Source of the DNA: an uncultured Burkholderiaceae bacterium
Lineage (GTDB): Bacteria; Pseudomonadota; Gammaproteobacteria; Burkholderiales; Burkholderiaceae
Assembly: GCA_937871985.1 (NCBI GenBank)
Contig: CALMPB010000308.1
Span: forward strand, 1-16,405
DNA length: 16,405 bases
Direction of reading: 5' to 3'
Part shown: positions 1 to 7,241 of the stretch, piece after piece
Position numbering within the stretch: position 1 is the stretch's first letter
Layout: the number at the start of each line of letters is the position of its first letter
The notes under the pieces: generated by a model
Database searches by the model: none
What the model was told of the DNA's origin: nothing
The model's input: the letters and a program-made list of their open reading frames with translations, nothing else
Translations under genes and position numbers: made by a program

Positions 1-814
1 ACAACACCCCGATCTCGTTGCGCGACCTCACCTCCACCCGCTGCGTCAGGTCCCCTCCCGCTATCCGGTCAAAATGCTCGCCAGCCAGCCGCAAGGGCCG
101 CAACACGACGCGCCCCAGAAAAACATAGGCCAGCGCGGAAATGATCAGCGCCACCACGATGCCTGCTATCACCAGTTGGACGATCAAGGTGTATTGCTGG
201 GTTTCGTGCTCGTGGATCTGCTTGATCTGCGTCTGCTGAAATTTGTTGAACTCGGCAACGGAGTCGTACAAGTCGCCTTGCAGATACTCGCCGGTACTGT
301 CCTTGAAGGCGTTGTAGCCATCGACATCGTCTTTGATGAGGTAGTCGAACAACGGCTCGACGCCGCCGTTCATCAACGAGGCATAGGAATTCTCGACGGT
401 GTTGAAGACCCGATCTTTCTGGCCTTCGGATAATTTGCGAAACTCGGCATAATGCTTTTGCGACGTGGCGAACTCGGCCTTGGCCTTCTCGACATATTGG
501 GCCGCCGCATGGTCGGAGTCGCCCGAGGGCTCGGAAAGATCGCCTTCGGTCAGGCCCTTCTGCGCGCGATGCTTCAGAATGGCCTCCACCCCCAATCCCA
601 GGGCAACCTGCACGTTCTTGAAATGGTCGATGGATTGCGCCAGCTCTGCCCGGATCTTCTGGTTCTGGACCACAGTCTGGAACGTATGGCTGTTCGCGCG
701 CAGCGAAAACACGCCCAGCGCCGCGCCCACCAGCAGCATGACCACAAAGAAGATCAACACCAGCACCAGGCTGGTACGAACCTTCAAGTCTTTAAACGAG
801 ATGAACCTGCTCAT
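1..814 (-). CDS. Methyl-accepting chemotaxis protein, N-terminal part (cut by window edge)
   Basis: Transmembrane chemoreceptor that would sense a periplasmic ligand and control CheA through CheW. Only the first 271 residues are in the window; the frame runs open through base 1. It starts MSRFISFKDLK, has a first membrane helix at about residues 15-37, a mostly helical periplasmic domain of about 170 residues like the Tar/Tsr ligand-binding four-helix bundle, a second membrane helix at about 209-233, then the start of a HAMP linker (RPLRLAGEHFDRIAGGDLT, about 239-257). The ATG at 814 is preceded by AAGGAGT with 9 bases after GGAG, a strong ribosome site. The signalling and methylation domain lies outside, so it cannot be checked. 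It lies 89 bp downstream of cheW and is probably the next gene of the same transcript. The ligand cannot be told from this part. Confidence 0.92.
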   Translation of the reverse strand, partial: MSRFISFKDLKVRTSLVLVLIFFVVMLLVGAALGVFSLRANSHTFQTVVQNQKIRAELAQSIDHFKNVQVALGLGVEAILKHRAQKGLTEGDLSEPSGDSDHAAAQYVEKAKAEFATSQKHYAEFRKLSEGQKDRVFNTVENSYASLMNGGVEPLFDYLIKDDVDGYNAFKDSTGEYLQGDLYDSVAEFNKFQQTQIKQIHEHETQQYTLIVQLVIAGIVVALIISALAYVFLGRVVLRPLRLAGEHFDRIAGGDLTQRVEVRSRNEIGVL

Positions 815-903
815 GGGTCTTGACTCCTTGTACTTGTTTCAATCCATGCGCCGCAATTCACGACGCGCGCCTCCGTCCTGGACGCGTTGCACGAATGCCT
901 GGC

Positions 904-1407
904 TTAAACCACCGCCGCCTGCTCGACCAGGGCCATTTCCTGGCTGGTCATGAGGCGTTCGATATCGACCAGGATCAGCATGCGTTCGCCCACGGTGCCG
1001 ATGCCCGTCAGGTACTCGGTGGAAAACGCCGTGCCGAACTGGGGCGCGGCGCTGACTTCGGAGGGCTTGAGCATGAGCACGTCGGACACGCCGTCGACCA
1101 CCACGCCCACCACCCGGGTCTCCAGATTCAGGATGACGACCACGGTATGCTGGTTGTACTCGACCTTTTCAAGGTTGAACTTGATGCGCATATCGACGAT
1201 GGGCACGATGATGCCGCGCAAATTGGTGACCCCCTTGATGAACGAGGGCACATTGGCGATTCGGGTCACGCTTTGGCTGTCGTAGCCGCGAATTTCCTGC
1301 ACCTTGAGGATGTCGATGCCGTATTCCTGGTTGGCCAGCGTAAAAACCAGGAACTCGCGGCCTGCGTCGTCGACCTGCTGTGCGCCTGCTTGAAATTTAT
1401 TGAACAT
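904..1407 (-). CDS. cheW: Chemotaxis coupling protein CheW
   Basis: Adaptor that links the CheA kinase to chemoreceptors at the cell pole. The 167-residue product is the usual CheW size and is a single CheW/SH3-like domain: [21 protein letters not shown] near the N-terminus, then [19 protein letters not shown], which is the highly conserved NLRG signature, and [13 protein letters not shown]. It starts 17 bp after the cheA stop with a GGAGA ribosome site 5 bases before the ATG, so the two genes are very probably cotranscribed. The first 15 residues before the domain are variable, as is normal in the family. No oddities seen. Confidence 0.97.
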   Translation of the reverse strand: MFNKFQAGAQQVDDAGREFLVFTLANQEYGIDILKVQEIRGYDSQSVTRIANVPSFIKGVTNLRGIIVPIVDMRIKFNLEKVEYNQHTVVVILNLETRVVGVVVDGVSDVLMLKPSEVSAAPQFGTAFSTEYLTGIGTVGERMLILVDIERLMTSQEMALVEQAAVV

Positions 1408-1424
1408 TGCTTTCTCCGATAGCT

Positions 1425-3530
1425 TTAGAAACCGGCTACGCCTTCTTTGGTACGCGTCATGCGCATCAGCGCGAACACATCGACAATCAGGGCGACGCTG
1501 CCATCGCCCAGTATCGTTGCAGCGGAAATTCCCGGGATTTTTCTGTAATTGGATTCCAGATTCTTGACAACCACCTGCTGCTGGCCCACCAGGTGATCGA
1601 CCAGCAGCGCGAACCGCGTTTCCTCGGCCTGCAGAATGACGGCGATGGAACGTGTAATGTCGGTTTGCGCGCCCTCGACCGAAAACACGCCGTGCAGGGG
1701 CACCAGCGGCAGGTACTCGCCTCGCACGTGCAGGACGTGTTCCGTTTCGGAAATGCTGTGCAACTGCTCGGCCGTGGGCTGCATCGACTCGGTCACGTGG
1801 GTAAGCGGCAAGATGAAGATTTCCTCGCCCACCTGAACCGACATGCCGTCCAGGATGGCCAGCGTCAACGGCAGAAGAATGCGGGTGGTCGTACCCTCGC
1901 CCGCGCGCGACGACAACTGGATATGCCCGCCCATGCTTTGAATGTTACGGCGCACGACGTCCATGCCCACGCCGCGCCCCGAAATGTCGGTGACCTTTTC
2001 GGCGGTTGAAAAGCCCGGCGCGAAGATAAGCTGCCACAACTCGTCGTCCGGCGTGTTGTCGTTGACGGGGAAGCCCTGCTGCAGCGCTTTTTTCAGGATG
2101 CGTTCGCGGCTCAGGCCCGCGCCGTCGTCGGACACCTCGATCACGATCTGCCCGCCGTTGTGCTGGGCCGACAGCACCAGTTGGCCTTCCGGATCCTTGC
2201 CCGCGGCCTCGCGCACCTCGGGCAGCTCGATGCCGTGATCCAGGCTGTTGCGCACCAAATGCGTCAGCGGATCGATGATGCGCTCGATCAGGCTTTTATC
2301 CAGTTCGGTGGCCTGGCCGTGCGTCGTCAGCTTGATGCGCTTGCCAAGGCGGGAGGCGTTTTCGCGCACTACGCGCGGGAACCGGCTGAATACATAGTCC
2401 ATGGGCATCATGCGGATGGACATGACCGATTCCTGCAGGTCGCGCGCGTTGCGCTCCAGTTGCTCGATGCCGTTCAGCAGGCGGTCGTGCAGGACGGGAT
2501 CCAGTGTGGAGGCCGTTTGAACCAACATGGCTTGCGTAATGACCAGTTCGCCGACCAGGTTGATGATTTGATCGACTTTTTCGACCCCCACCCGGATGGT
2601 GCTGGATTCTTTGCCGGATTTTTCCGCCTTTTTCCTTGACGAGTCGGATGCGGATGCCGCCTCGGAAGCGGGAGCGGCCGGCTCAAAGGGTTGGGAGGAC
2701 GGCGCCACAGGGGCGGCGGGCTCTTGAGCAGGCGGCGCTGCCGCAACGGCAGGCGCTTGAATCGGCTGGGCCGCCGCGGCTTGCGCGCCGGCAGGCGGCC
2801 TTTCGGAAACCACGCTGACCTGCATGGCGTCGACGATAAAGCAGCAAACCGCCTCGAGATCGGCCGCGCTTGCCGTGGTGTCCAGCCAAATGCTCAGGGA
2901 GTCCGGCGACGACTCACGATGCAGCACCTGCCCCAGCAATGCCATTTCATCGCTCAAGGCCTGCGCATCTTTCGGGGTAATGCTTTTTATCGACACGCGA
3001 TACGGCGAGCCGCCGACCGGGGCCGGAGCGGCGGCCGCTTCCGGCGCAATCACCGGTTCGGGCGCCGGAAGCGGCTCTGGCGAGGCAGCCGGAACGGACG
3101 CCGGCGGCATGCCGGCGGGAATTTCGCCGCCCTGCTCCAGCGCAAGTTCGCGCAATTGGGCGCAAATGCGCTCATAGGCCTGCTCGTTGGGCTGTTCGGA
3201 ATTACGATAGGCCGCCACTTGCGCAGTCAGGACATCTTTGGTTTCCAGGAATAAATCGATCATGTCCTTTCGCACACTCATTTCGCCGCGACGCAAAGCG
3301 TCGAGCAGGTTCTCGAGAAGATGGGTGGTGTCGGCAAGATGACCAAAGCAGCCGAACGTGCCGGCTCCGCCCTTGATGGAGTGGGCGGCGCGAAATATTG
3401 CGTTGAGCTGATCGCTGTCCGGATGGTCGACGTCCACGGCAAGCAGGGTTTGCTCCATGTCGGCCAGCAATTCGTCGGCTTCATCGAAAAACGTCTCGTA
3501 GAACTGGCTTAAATCGACACCCGCACTCAT
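1425..3530 (-). CDS. cheA: Chemotaxis histidine kinase CheA
   Basis: Cytoplasmic kinase that phosphorylates CheY and CheB in response to receptor state. Two in-frame ATGs exist, at 3536 and 3530. The ribosome site AGGA lies 1 base from the first but 7 bases from the second, so 3530 (MSAGVDLS, 701 residues) is preferred. All five domains are visible (numbering from 3530): HPt P1 with the phospho-accepting His50 in [12 protein letters not shown]; a P2-like CheY-binding domain at about 175-242; a long Ala/Pro-rich linker at about 243-300; P3 dimerisation helices (about 310-380); the P4 ATPase with N box [13 protein letters not shown]1 DDGAG and G2 [12 protein letters not shown]; and the CheW-like P5 from about 560. 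Length is somewhat above the E. coli protein (654) owing to the linkers. It lies between motB and cheW. Confidence 0.97.
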   Translation of the reverse strand: MSAGVDLSQFYETFFDEADELLADMEQTLLAVDVDHPDSDQLNAIFRAAHSIKGGAGTFGCFGHLADTTHLLENLLDALRRGEMSVRKDMIDLFLETKDVLTAQVAAYRNSEQPNEQAYERICAQLRELALEQGGEIPAGMPPASVPAASPEPLPAPEPVIAPEAAAAPAPVGGSPYRVSIKSITPKDAQALSDEMALLGQVLHRESSPDSLSIWLDTTASAADLEAVCCFIVDAMQVSVVSERPPAGAQAAAAQPIQAPAVAAAPPAQEPAAPVAPSSQPFEPAAPASEAASASDSSRKKAEKSGKESSTIRVGVEKVDQIINLVGELVITQAMLVQTASTLDPVLHDRLLNGIEQLERNARDLQESVMSIRMMPMDYVFSRFPRVVRENASRLGKRIKLTTHGQATELDKSLIERIIDPLTHLVRNSLDHGIELPEVREAAGKDPEGQLVLSAQHNGGQIVIEVSDDGAGLSRERILKKALQQGFPVNDNTPDDELWQLIFAPGFSTAEKVTDISGRGVGMDVVRRNIQSMGGHIQLSSRAGEGTTTRILLPLTLAILDGMSVQVGEEIFILPLTHVTESMQPTAEQLHSISETEHVLHVRGEYLPLVPLHGVFSVEGAQTDITRSIAVILQAEETRFALLVDHLVGQQQVVVKNLESNYRKIPGISAATILGDGSVALIVDVFALMRMTRTKEGVAGF

Positions 3531-3571
3531 TATCATTTCCTATAACAACATCGAAGCCATTCAGCGAACCA

Positions 3572-3622
3572 GCTTCCCAGGCGCCCGGGAAGCCGGGTCA
3601 GCCGCCTGGCCGATGCGGCGGC
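3572..3622 (-). other. Two hairpins in the motB-cheA gap
   Basis: The 86-bp gap between motB and cheA holds two inverted repeats. One has arms GCTTCCC (3572-3578) and GGGAAGC (3587-3593) with an 8-base loop. The other has arms GCCGCC (3601-3606) and GGCGGC (3617-3622) with a 10-base loop and abuts the motB stop codon. Neither is followed by a T-run on the minus strand, so they are not classic intrinsic terminators. They may protect or process mRNA, or adjust the motB to cheA expression ratio. The structures are seen; the role is inferred. Confidence 0.4.
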
Positions 3623-4660
3623 TTACCGGGCCGTTTCCGCCGGGCGGGCTCCCGGAGCCGGCCCGGAAGCTGCCGGAACCGTGGATCCGGCCGCCGCTTC
3701 GGCTGTCGGCGCGACGCCCGCGGCATCACCCAGACCCTTGCCGCCGACATAGATCGGCGGCGGACGGGAAGCCCCTTCCATGATCGACTTCAGATTGGTC
3801 AGGGATTCACTTGTCGCATTCTGCTCGTCGATGCGGCGTTCTGCGCGCCGATTCAATACAAGCAGACTGATACGGCGGTTAACGGCAGCATTGGGATTAT
3901 CTTTAATCAGGCTTACCGACGACGACAGGCCCAGCACGCGCTTGACTTTGTTTTCCAGCATCCCCCCCGCCACCAGCTCTTTACGCGCCGCGTTGGCGCG
4001 ATCCGCCGACAGCTCCCAGTTGCTGTATTCGCGCTCGCCCGAGGCGTATTGCATGGCGTCGGTATGGCCGGAGATCGTGATGCTGTTGGGCAGCTTGTTG
4101 AAAACCGGTCCCAGCTCGCGCAGGATATCCCGCATATAGGGCTGAACCTGGGCGCTGCCCGTGGCGAACATGGGGCGGTTCTGCTGGTCGACGATCTGGA
4201 TGCGCAGGCCGTCGGGCGTCATGTCCAGCAATAGTTGCGGGCGGAACTGCTTCAGCACCGGATCGGATTCGATCAGCGCCTCGAGATCGGTCTTGAGGTC
4301 CTCCAGCCGGCGCTGGTCGCGCCGATCCTCTTCCTCGTCCTGGGCCGACCGCTGCTTGTGCTTCGATGCGGGGGTCGTTTTGTTGGGAATGACGGTGGGC
4401 GAGCCGCCCGGAATGACCTTCGAGCTTTCATCCAGTTGAGGGCCGCCCGTGATCGCAGTCATCAACGGCATGCGAAAGAAATCGGCGATGCCCGGCAGGC
4501 TTTCCCGGGGAAGAATGGCTATCAGCCACATGACCAGGAAAAAAGCCATCATGGCGGTCATGAAGTCGGCGTAGGCGATTTTCCAGGCCCCGTGCTGACT
4601 CCCATGAGCCGGGACTTTCTTGCGGCGGATGACGATGCGATCGGACGGCGAATGACTCAT
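3623..4660 (-). CDS. motB: Flagellar motor stator protein MotB
   Basis: Stator subunit that anchors the motor to peptidoglycan and carries the proton-binding acid. The 345-residue protein has a short basic N-terminus, one membrane helix (about 28-50), and the essential Asp32 in KIAYADFMTAMMAFF, the same number as in E. coli. After a charged linker (about 95-135) comes an OmpA-like peptidoglycan-binding domain with ISGHTD (196-201), LSADRANAAR (217-226) and NRRIS (261-265). The tail after about 295 is Pro/Ala/Gly-rich and makes the protein longer than the E. coli one (308). The start is 12 bp after the motA stop; no strong ribosome site is visible, which suggests translational coupling. The Asp and the lack of polar Na+-type signatures fit a proton-driven stator (inference). 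Confidence 0.97.
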   Translation of the reverse strand: MSHSPSDRIVIRRKKVPAHGSQHGAWKIAYADFMTAMMAFFLVMWLIAILPRESLPGIADFFRMPLMTAITGGPQLDESSKVIPGGSPTVIPNKTTPASKHKQRSAQDEEEDRRDQRRLEDLKTDLEALIESDPVLKQFRPQLLLDMTPDGLRIQIVDQQNRPMFATGSAQVQPYMRDILRELGPVFNKLPNSITISGHTDAMQYASGEREYSNWELSADRANAARKELVAGGMLENKVKRVLGLSSSVSLIKDNPNAAVNRRISLLVLNRRAERRIDEQNATSESLTNLKSIMEGASRPPPIYVGGKGLGDAAGVAPTAEAAAGSTVPAASGPAPGARPAETAR

Positions 4661-4672
4661 TGCGCTATACCG

Positions 4673-5551
4673 TTACGCCACTTTTTTCGCGGGTGCCTTG
4701 GCCTGCCGGACATGATTCTCCAGCTCGCCGAACGAGGGGCGCACGCTGCTATAAAGCACTTTGCGCCCAAACTCGATGGCAAGCTGCGGGGGATAGCCGT
4801 TCATGCTGGCCAGCAAGGTAACCTTGATGCATTCCAGTATTTTGGTCGAGACGACCGTGCGCCGCTCCATCGCGGAGGACAATGGAGAAATGAATCCATA
4901 CGCCAGCAAAATGCCCAGGAAGGTGCCGACCATGGCCTTGGAGATAAGATCGGCCAGAATCGCGGGCGGCTTGTCGACCGACGCCAGCGCCTTGATGACG
5001 CCCAGCACGGCGGCGACGATGCCGAATGCGGGCAAGGCGTCGGCCACCACGGCCAGGGCGCGCGAGGGAATATTCTGCTCGTGCTGGTGCGCTTCGATTT
5101 CCTGATCCATGAGCGTCTCGATTTCGTAGGGGCTCATGTTGCCGCTTATCATCAGACGCAGATAGTCCGTAATGAACACCATCAGGATGGGGTCGCGCAA
5201 AATACGTGGGTACTCGGCGAAGATGGCGCTGTTTTCAGGCTCTTCGATATCGTTTTCGATGGTCATCAGGCCATCGCGCCTGGCCTTGTTCAACAGCACG
5301 TACAGCAAGGCCATCAGTTCCATGTACACCTCTTTGTCGGTGTACGGACTGCGCTTGAACACCTGGGGAATGGCCTTGAACATCAGGGACACCGATTTGC
5401 CGCTGTTCGAGGCAATGTAGGCGCCCAGGGCCGCTCCGCCGATCAGCAGGAATTCGAATGGCTGATACAGGGCTCCCATATGCCCGCCCAACGCGACATA
5501 GCTGCCGAATACGGAGAGCAGAACAACCAGATATCCAATCAGAATTAACAC
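4673..5551 (-). CDS. motA: Flagellar motor stator protein MotA
   Basis: Membrane stator subunit that works with MotB to couple proton flow to rotation. It begins with GTG at 5551; AAGGG lies 7 bases upstream, and the resulting MLILIGYLVVLLSVFG matches the known MotA N-terminus, so GTG is well supported. Four membrane helices are seen at about 4-22, 32-50, 170-190 and 203-224. Functional residues are in place: Arg91/Arg92 and Glu99 in the cytoplasmic loop (E. coli Arg90 and Glu98), Pro174 in DALPAFGIVAAVLGV and Pro223 in YGFISPLSS (E. coli Pro173 and Pro222). Length (292) is normal. motB follows after 12 bp. Upstream, a terminator separates it from flhC, so motA may need its own promoter; I saw no convincing sigma28 site. 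Confidence 0.97.
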   Translation of the reverse strand: MLILIGYLVVLLSVFGSYVALGGHMGALYQPFEFLLIGGAALGAYIASNSGKSVSLMFKAIPQVFKRSPYTDKEVYMELMALLYVLLNKARRDGLMTIENDIEEPENSAIFAEYPRILRDPILMVFITDYLRLMISGNMSPYEIETLMDQEIEAHQHEQNIPSRALAVVADALPAFGIVAAVLGVIKALASVDKPPAILADLISKAMVGTFLGILLAYGFISPLSSAMERRTVVSTKILECIKVTLLASMNGYPPQLAIEFGRKVLYSSVRPSFGELENHVRQAKAPAKKVA

Positions 5552-5606
5552 AAGCGGGCCCTTAAGAGATACATAGCGGCCTATGATCGCCTGTTTCGGC
5601 CATTCT

Positions 5607-5631
5607 AAAAGCGTCCGTCAACGGGCTTTTT
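5607..5631 (-). other. Imperfect hairpin with flanking A and T runs, upstream of motA
   Basis: On the minus strand AAAAGC pairs with GCTTTT and CCGT with ACGG, with a 2-base asymmetry, giving a hairpin flanked by A and T runs. It lies between the flhC terminator and motA. It could be a second weak terminator, acting in either direction, or part of the motA leader. The pairing is seen; the role is not known. Confidence 0.3.
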
Positions 5632-5682
5632 CGAAGCCAAATCAGGGTTCTGAAAATCATGGAGCCAAGCAGCCCGCGGCAT

Positions 5683-5705
5683 AAAAAAGGCCTGCTGAGC
5701 AGACC
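5683..5705 (-). terminator. Intrinsic terminator after flhC
   Basis: On the minus strand GGTCTGC, loop TCA and GCAGGCC form a 7-bp stem (one G-T pair) followed at once by six T residues (A-run at 5683-5688 on the plus strand). This is a textbook rho-independent terminator 27 bp after the flhC stop. It lies between flhC and motA, genes that are otherwise in one direction, so it should separate or attenuate flhDC from motAB-cheAW expression. Confidence 0.72.
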
Positions 5706-5731
5706 TGGCAGGCGCGGCGCGGCTTTGCGCA

Positions 5732-6289
5732 TTACGCCGAGACATTGGACGCGCGGTGATTGCGCGTCTTGCCCGCCCGGGGCGGCGGACGGCAGATCGC
5801 GCATACGAAGTCGTGATCGGGATCGTGGGCATGAGCCACAAAACCCCCTTTGCACCTCACGCAATGCGACAACTGCACCATGCCGCTTTCGAAAAAACGC
5901 AGCAGCATCCATGCCCGGGTAAAGCTGAGCACCGGTTCGTCGTCTTCGGAGCCTTGTTGGCGGCCAGCGTCGGCCTGTTCCAGATACAAGCGATAGGCTT
6001 CGATCAGCGCCTGCGATTTTTTGGCCGGCGTGTAGCGGTCGAGATACCGGTAGATGCTGTAGAACATGCTTGAGTGGATGTTCGGCAGCCAGGTCATGAA
6101 CCAGTCGACGGAAAACGGCAACATGCCTTTGGGCGGCGAACAACCCTTGACCTCGCGGTACAGCCGGGCCAGCCGGTCGTAGCTGAGCGAGGTCTCGGCC
6201 TGCAATACCTGCAGCCGCGCCCCCAGCTTGATCATGGATGTGGCCAGAAGGATTTCCTCGGCCTCGCGGGCAACGCTTTTCCCAGTCAT
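5732..6289 (-). CDS. flhC: Flagellar transcriptional activator FlhC
   Basis: Partner of FlhD in the heterohexameric FlhD4C2 activator of early flagellar operons. The frame extends upstream to a TTG at 6304 that overlaps the flhD stop, but the ATG at 6289 gives MTGKSVAREAEEI, which lines up with the E. coli start MSEKSIVQEARDI, so 185 residues is preferred. Diagnostic parts: KLGARLQVLQAETSLS (21-36), PPKGMLPFSVDWFMTW (52-67), EAYRLYLEQ, and the four zinc cysteines Cys143, Cys146, Cys163 and Cys166 in CVRC and CAIC, spaced as in E. coli. The ribosome site for 6289 is weak and it starts 11 bp after the flhD stop, so it is probably coupled to flhD translation. Alternative: initiation at TTG adds five residues. 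Confidence 0.96.
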   Translation of the reverse strand: MTGKSVAREAEEILLATSMIKLGARLQVLQAETSLSYDRLARLYREVKGCSPPKGMLPFSVDWFMTWLPNIHSSMFYSIYRYLDRYTPAKKSQALIEAYRLYLEQADAGRQQGSEDDEPVLSFTRAWMLLRFFESGMVQLSHCVRCKGGFVAHAHDPDHDFVCAICRPPPRAGKTRNHRASNVSA

Positions 6290-6300
6290 TTTCAGCCCGC

Positions 6301-6624
6301 TCAAACCGCTGGCACAACAGGCTGCTGCGACAGCAGAATGGTGGAATGCGCCTGCTGCAGCACCCCGCCCAGCACATCCTGCGTCAAGGACGAAAGCAGG
6401 CTGTAATCATCGAGGCGAAAACCGCAGATCAAGGAACTGGAACTGGCCAGCTTGACCAGTTGCGCTGGAGACAGGCCAAGGATAATATCCGCAACGTCGG
6501 ATCCAACCCCCAACCTGAACATGCCCGCCGCATAATTTTCCCGCAGCAGGCGCTGCGCCAGCATGAGATAGGACAGATTTACTTCCCTAATGTCATGCAA
6601 TGCCGAATTTGAATCAACTGACAC
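6301..6624 (-). CDS. flhD: Flagellar transcriptional activator FlhD
   Basis: DNA-contacting partner of FlhC in the flagellar master regulator. The product is 107 residues, slightly shorter than the E. coli one (116). Family signatures are INLSYL-like [16 protein letters not shown] (15-30), GMFRLGV (34-40), [10 protein letters not shown] (51-60), [10 protein letters not shown] with Cys67 at the place of E. coli Cys65, and LTQDV. The start is a GTG: GAGG lies 7 bases upstream and no in-frame ATG occurs before residue 21, which is inside the conserved core. A rare-type start at a master regulator could lower its translation. It is the first gene of the minus-strand flagellar block, downstream of the AT-rich island at 6625-7241 that carries the regulatory signals. 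Confidence 0.96.
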   Translation of the reverse strand: MSVDSNSALHDIREVNLSYLMLAQRLLRENYAAGMFRLGVGSDVADIILGLSPAQLVKLASSSSLICGFRLDDYSLLSSLTQDVLGGVLQQAHSTILLSQQPVVPAV

Positions 6625-6742
6625 GAAATTTCCTCTTAAAAAACCAGAACGGTTGCCGATAGAAGAGACCCCTGCGAGGCCCGTTTCAGATATGGAAATA
6701 TATGGTTGATTAATTTACAAAATTTACAGAATAAATACATTA

Positions 6743-6770
6743 ACAATACTTGATGTATCTATTGTGACAA
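6743..6770 (-). promoter_or_regulatory. Candidate sigma70 promoter for flhD
   Basis: Reading the minus strand, TTGTCA (plus 6765-6770; five of six to TTGACA) is separated by 16 bp from TATTGT (plus 6743-6748; four of six to TATAAT). It points to flhD and would give a leader of roughly 110 nt. The -35 overlaps the half-site TGTGA (6764-6768), which resembles one arm of a CRP site but lacks a good second arm. A sequence match only; not proven. Confidence 0.35.
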
Positions 6771-6890
6771 CTGTTTGTAATAGTAATCTACTCGACAGCT
6801 TAAACCAAGCACAAAAATGTACCAGTCATACCCATACGCCCAAAATAACCTTGCAGACTTAAAAAAATAATTATTAAATTAGATCAACAG

Positions 6891-6896
6891 GTTATA
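6891..6896 (-). promoter_or_regulatory. -10 element paired with the FNR-type box
   Basis: TATAAC on the minus strand matches TATAAT in five of six bases and lies 26-31 bp from the centre of the FNR-type palindrome at 6915-6930. A class II FNR-dependent promoter has the box centred near -41.5; here a start 8-9 bases after the hexamer puts it at about -39.5 to -40.5. It faces flhD, with a long leader of about 255-260 nt. No similarly placed -10 is seen on the plus strand. Confidence 0.35.
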
Positions 6897-6914
6897 TAAA
6901 TATCCACTTTTTAT

Positions 6915-6930
6915 CTTGATATATATCAAG
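6915..6930. promoter_or_regulatory. FNR/ANR-type binding site
   Basis: CTTGATATATATCAAG is a perfect 16-bp palindrome that contains the full FNR/ANR consensus TTGAT-N4-ATCAA (6916-6929) with no mismatch. FNR-family regulators bind such sites when oxygen is low. It lies about 290 bp upstream of flhD and about 310 bp upstream of the NlpC/P60 gene. The nearest matching -10 is on the flhD side. Confidence 0.6.
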
Positions 6931-7025
6931 CATATCTTCGACAATGCGCAAAACTTGCAAATTTTTCAACTTTTGCAACATTACCTTTATTTAGTAACGT
7001 GAACAAGTAATTTGTCATACACGGA

Positions 7026-7193
7026 ATGGCGGCTCCGGCAGGCAAGAGGCGGAAAAAACTGCTTGATTCTGGAGATTTCAATGAAGTTAGCGCAAAATGC
7101 ATTTATCTCAATCGGGGAAAATCACTAGCTGCCATCGCCTTGTATTTGGTAGAAATACGACAGAATTTACACAAAAGAAACATATGGTCATAA
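7026..7193 (+). CDS. Possible small hypothetical protein (55 residues)
   Basis: An ATG-to-TAA frame of 55 codons starting MAAPAGKRRKKLLDSG, with a basic N-terminus and no membrane helix. I do not recognise it. GGA lies directly against the ATG, too near for a proper ribosome site. It occupies part of the AT-rich island upstream of the NlpC/P60 gene and overlaps a candidate promoter for that gene. It is the longest plus-strand frame in 6940-7200, but a 55-codon frame can arise by chance, so it is only a candidate. Confidence 0.2.
   Translation: MAAPAGKRRKKLLDSGDFNEVSAKCIYLNRGKSLAAIALYLVEIRQNLHKRNIWS
7081..7128 (+). CDS. Possible 15-residue leader peptide
   Basis: ATG at 7081 has a good ribosome site (GGAG, 6 bases before) and encodes MKLAQNAFISIGENH then TAG. 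It lies 113 bp before the NlpC/P60 start and inside the 55-codon frame at 7026-7193 in another frame. The initiation signal is better than that of either neighbour, yet such a short frame proves little. No attenuator hairpin was noticed behind it. Confidence 0.2.
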   Translation: MKLAQNAFISIGENH

Positions 7194-7194
7194 A
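7166..7194 (+). promoter_or_regulatory. Candidate promoter for the NlpC/P60 gene
   Basis: TTTACA (7166-7171, five of six to the -35 consensus in a shifted TTGACA reading) and CATAAA (7189-7194, four of six) are 17 bp apart and point to the gene at 7242. This would give a leader of about 40 nt. Match by eye only. Confidence 0.28.
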
Positions 7195-7241
7195 TATTCC
7201 CTCCCGCATCGCGGATACTTGCTGCTGAAATCGCCACTGCG

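Larger units (their letters stand above)
6625..7241. other. AT-rich intergenic island between flhD and an NlpC/P60 gene
   Basis: About 617 bp with no recognisable gene and clearly richer in A and T than the flanking GC-rich genes, especially 6690-7020. It is the shared upstream region of two divergent genes. Seen here: an FNR-type palindrome (6915-6930), candidate promoters in both directions, a direct repeat AATTTACA at 6712-6719 and 6721-6728, a 7-bp dyad TTGCAAA/TTTGCAA (6955-6961 and 6972-6978), and small ORFs at 7026-7193, 7081-7128 and 6800-6835 (minus, 11 codons). Such low-GC stretches commonly bind H-NS-like proteins, but that is inference. Confidence 0.8.

Noticed and set aside
4235..5548. 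A 437-codon plus-strand open frame across motB and motA
   Set aside because: Antisense shadow of two unmistakable genes; composition is that of mirrored codons and no motif is seen.
5552..5660. Possible sigma28 promoter for motA (GCCGAAAC resembling GCCGATAA)
   Set aside because: No TAAA-type -35 element lies at the required spacing upstream.
6684..6698. Possible BvgA-type heptad pair upstream of flhD
   Set aside because: Only the 4-bp arms TTTC/GAAA are symmetric and the heptads match the consensus poorly; too weak, and the genus is not certain.
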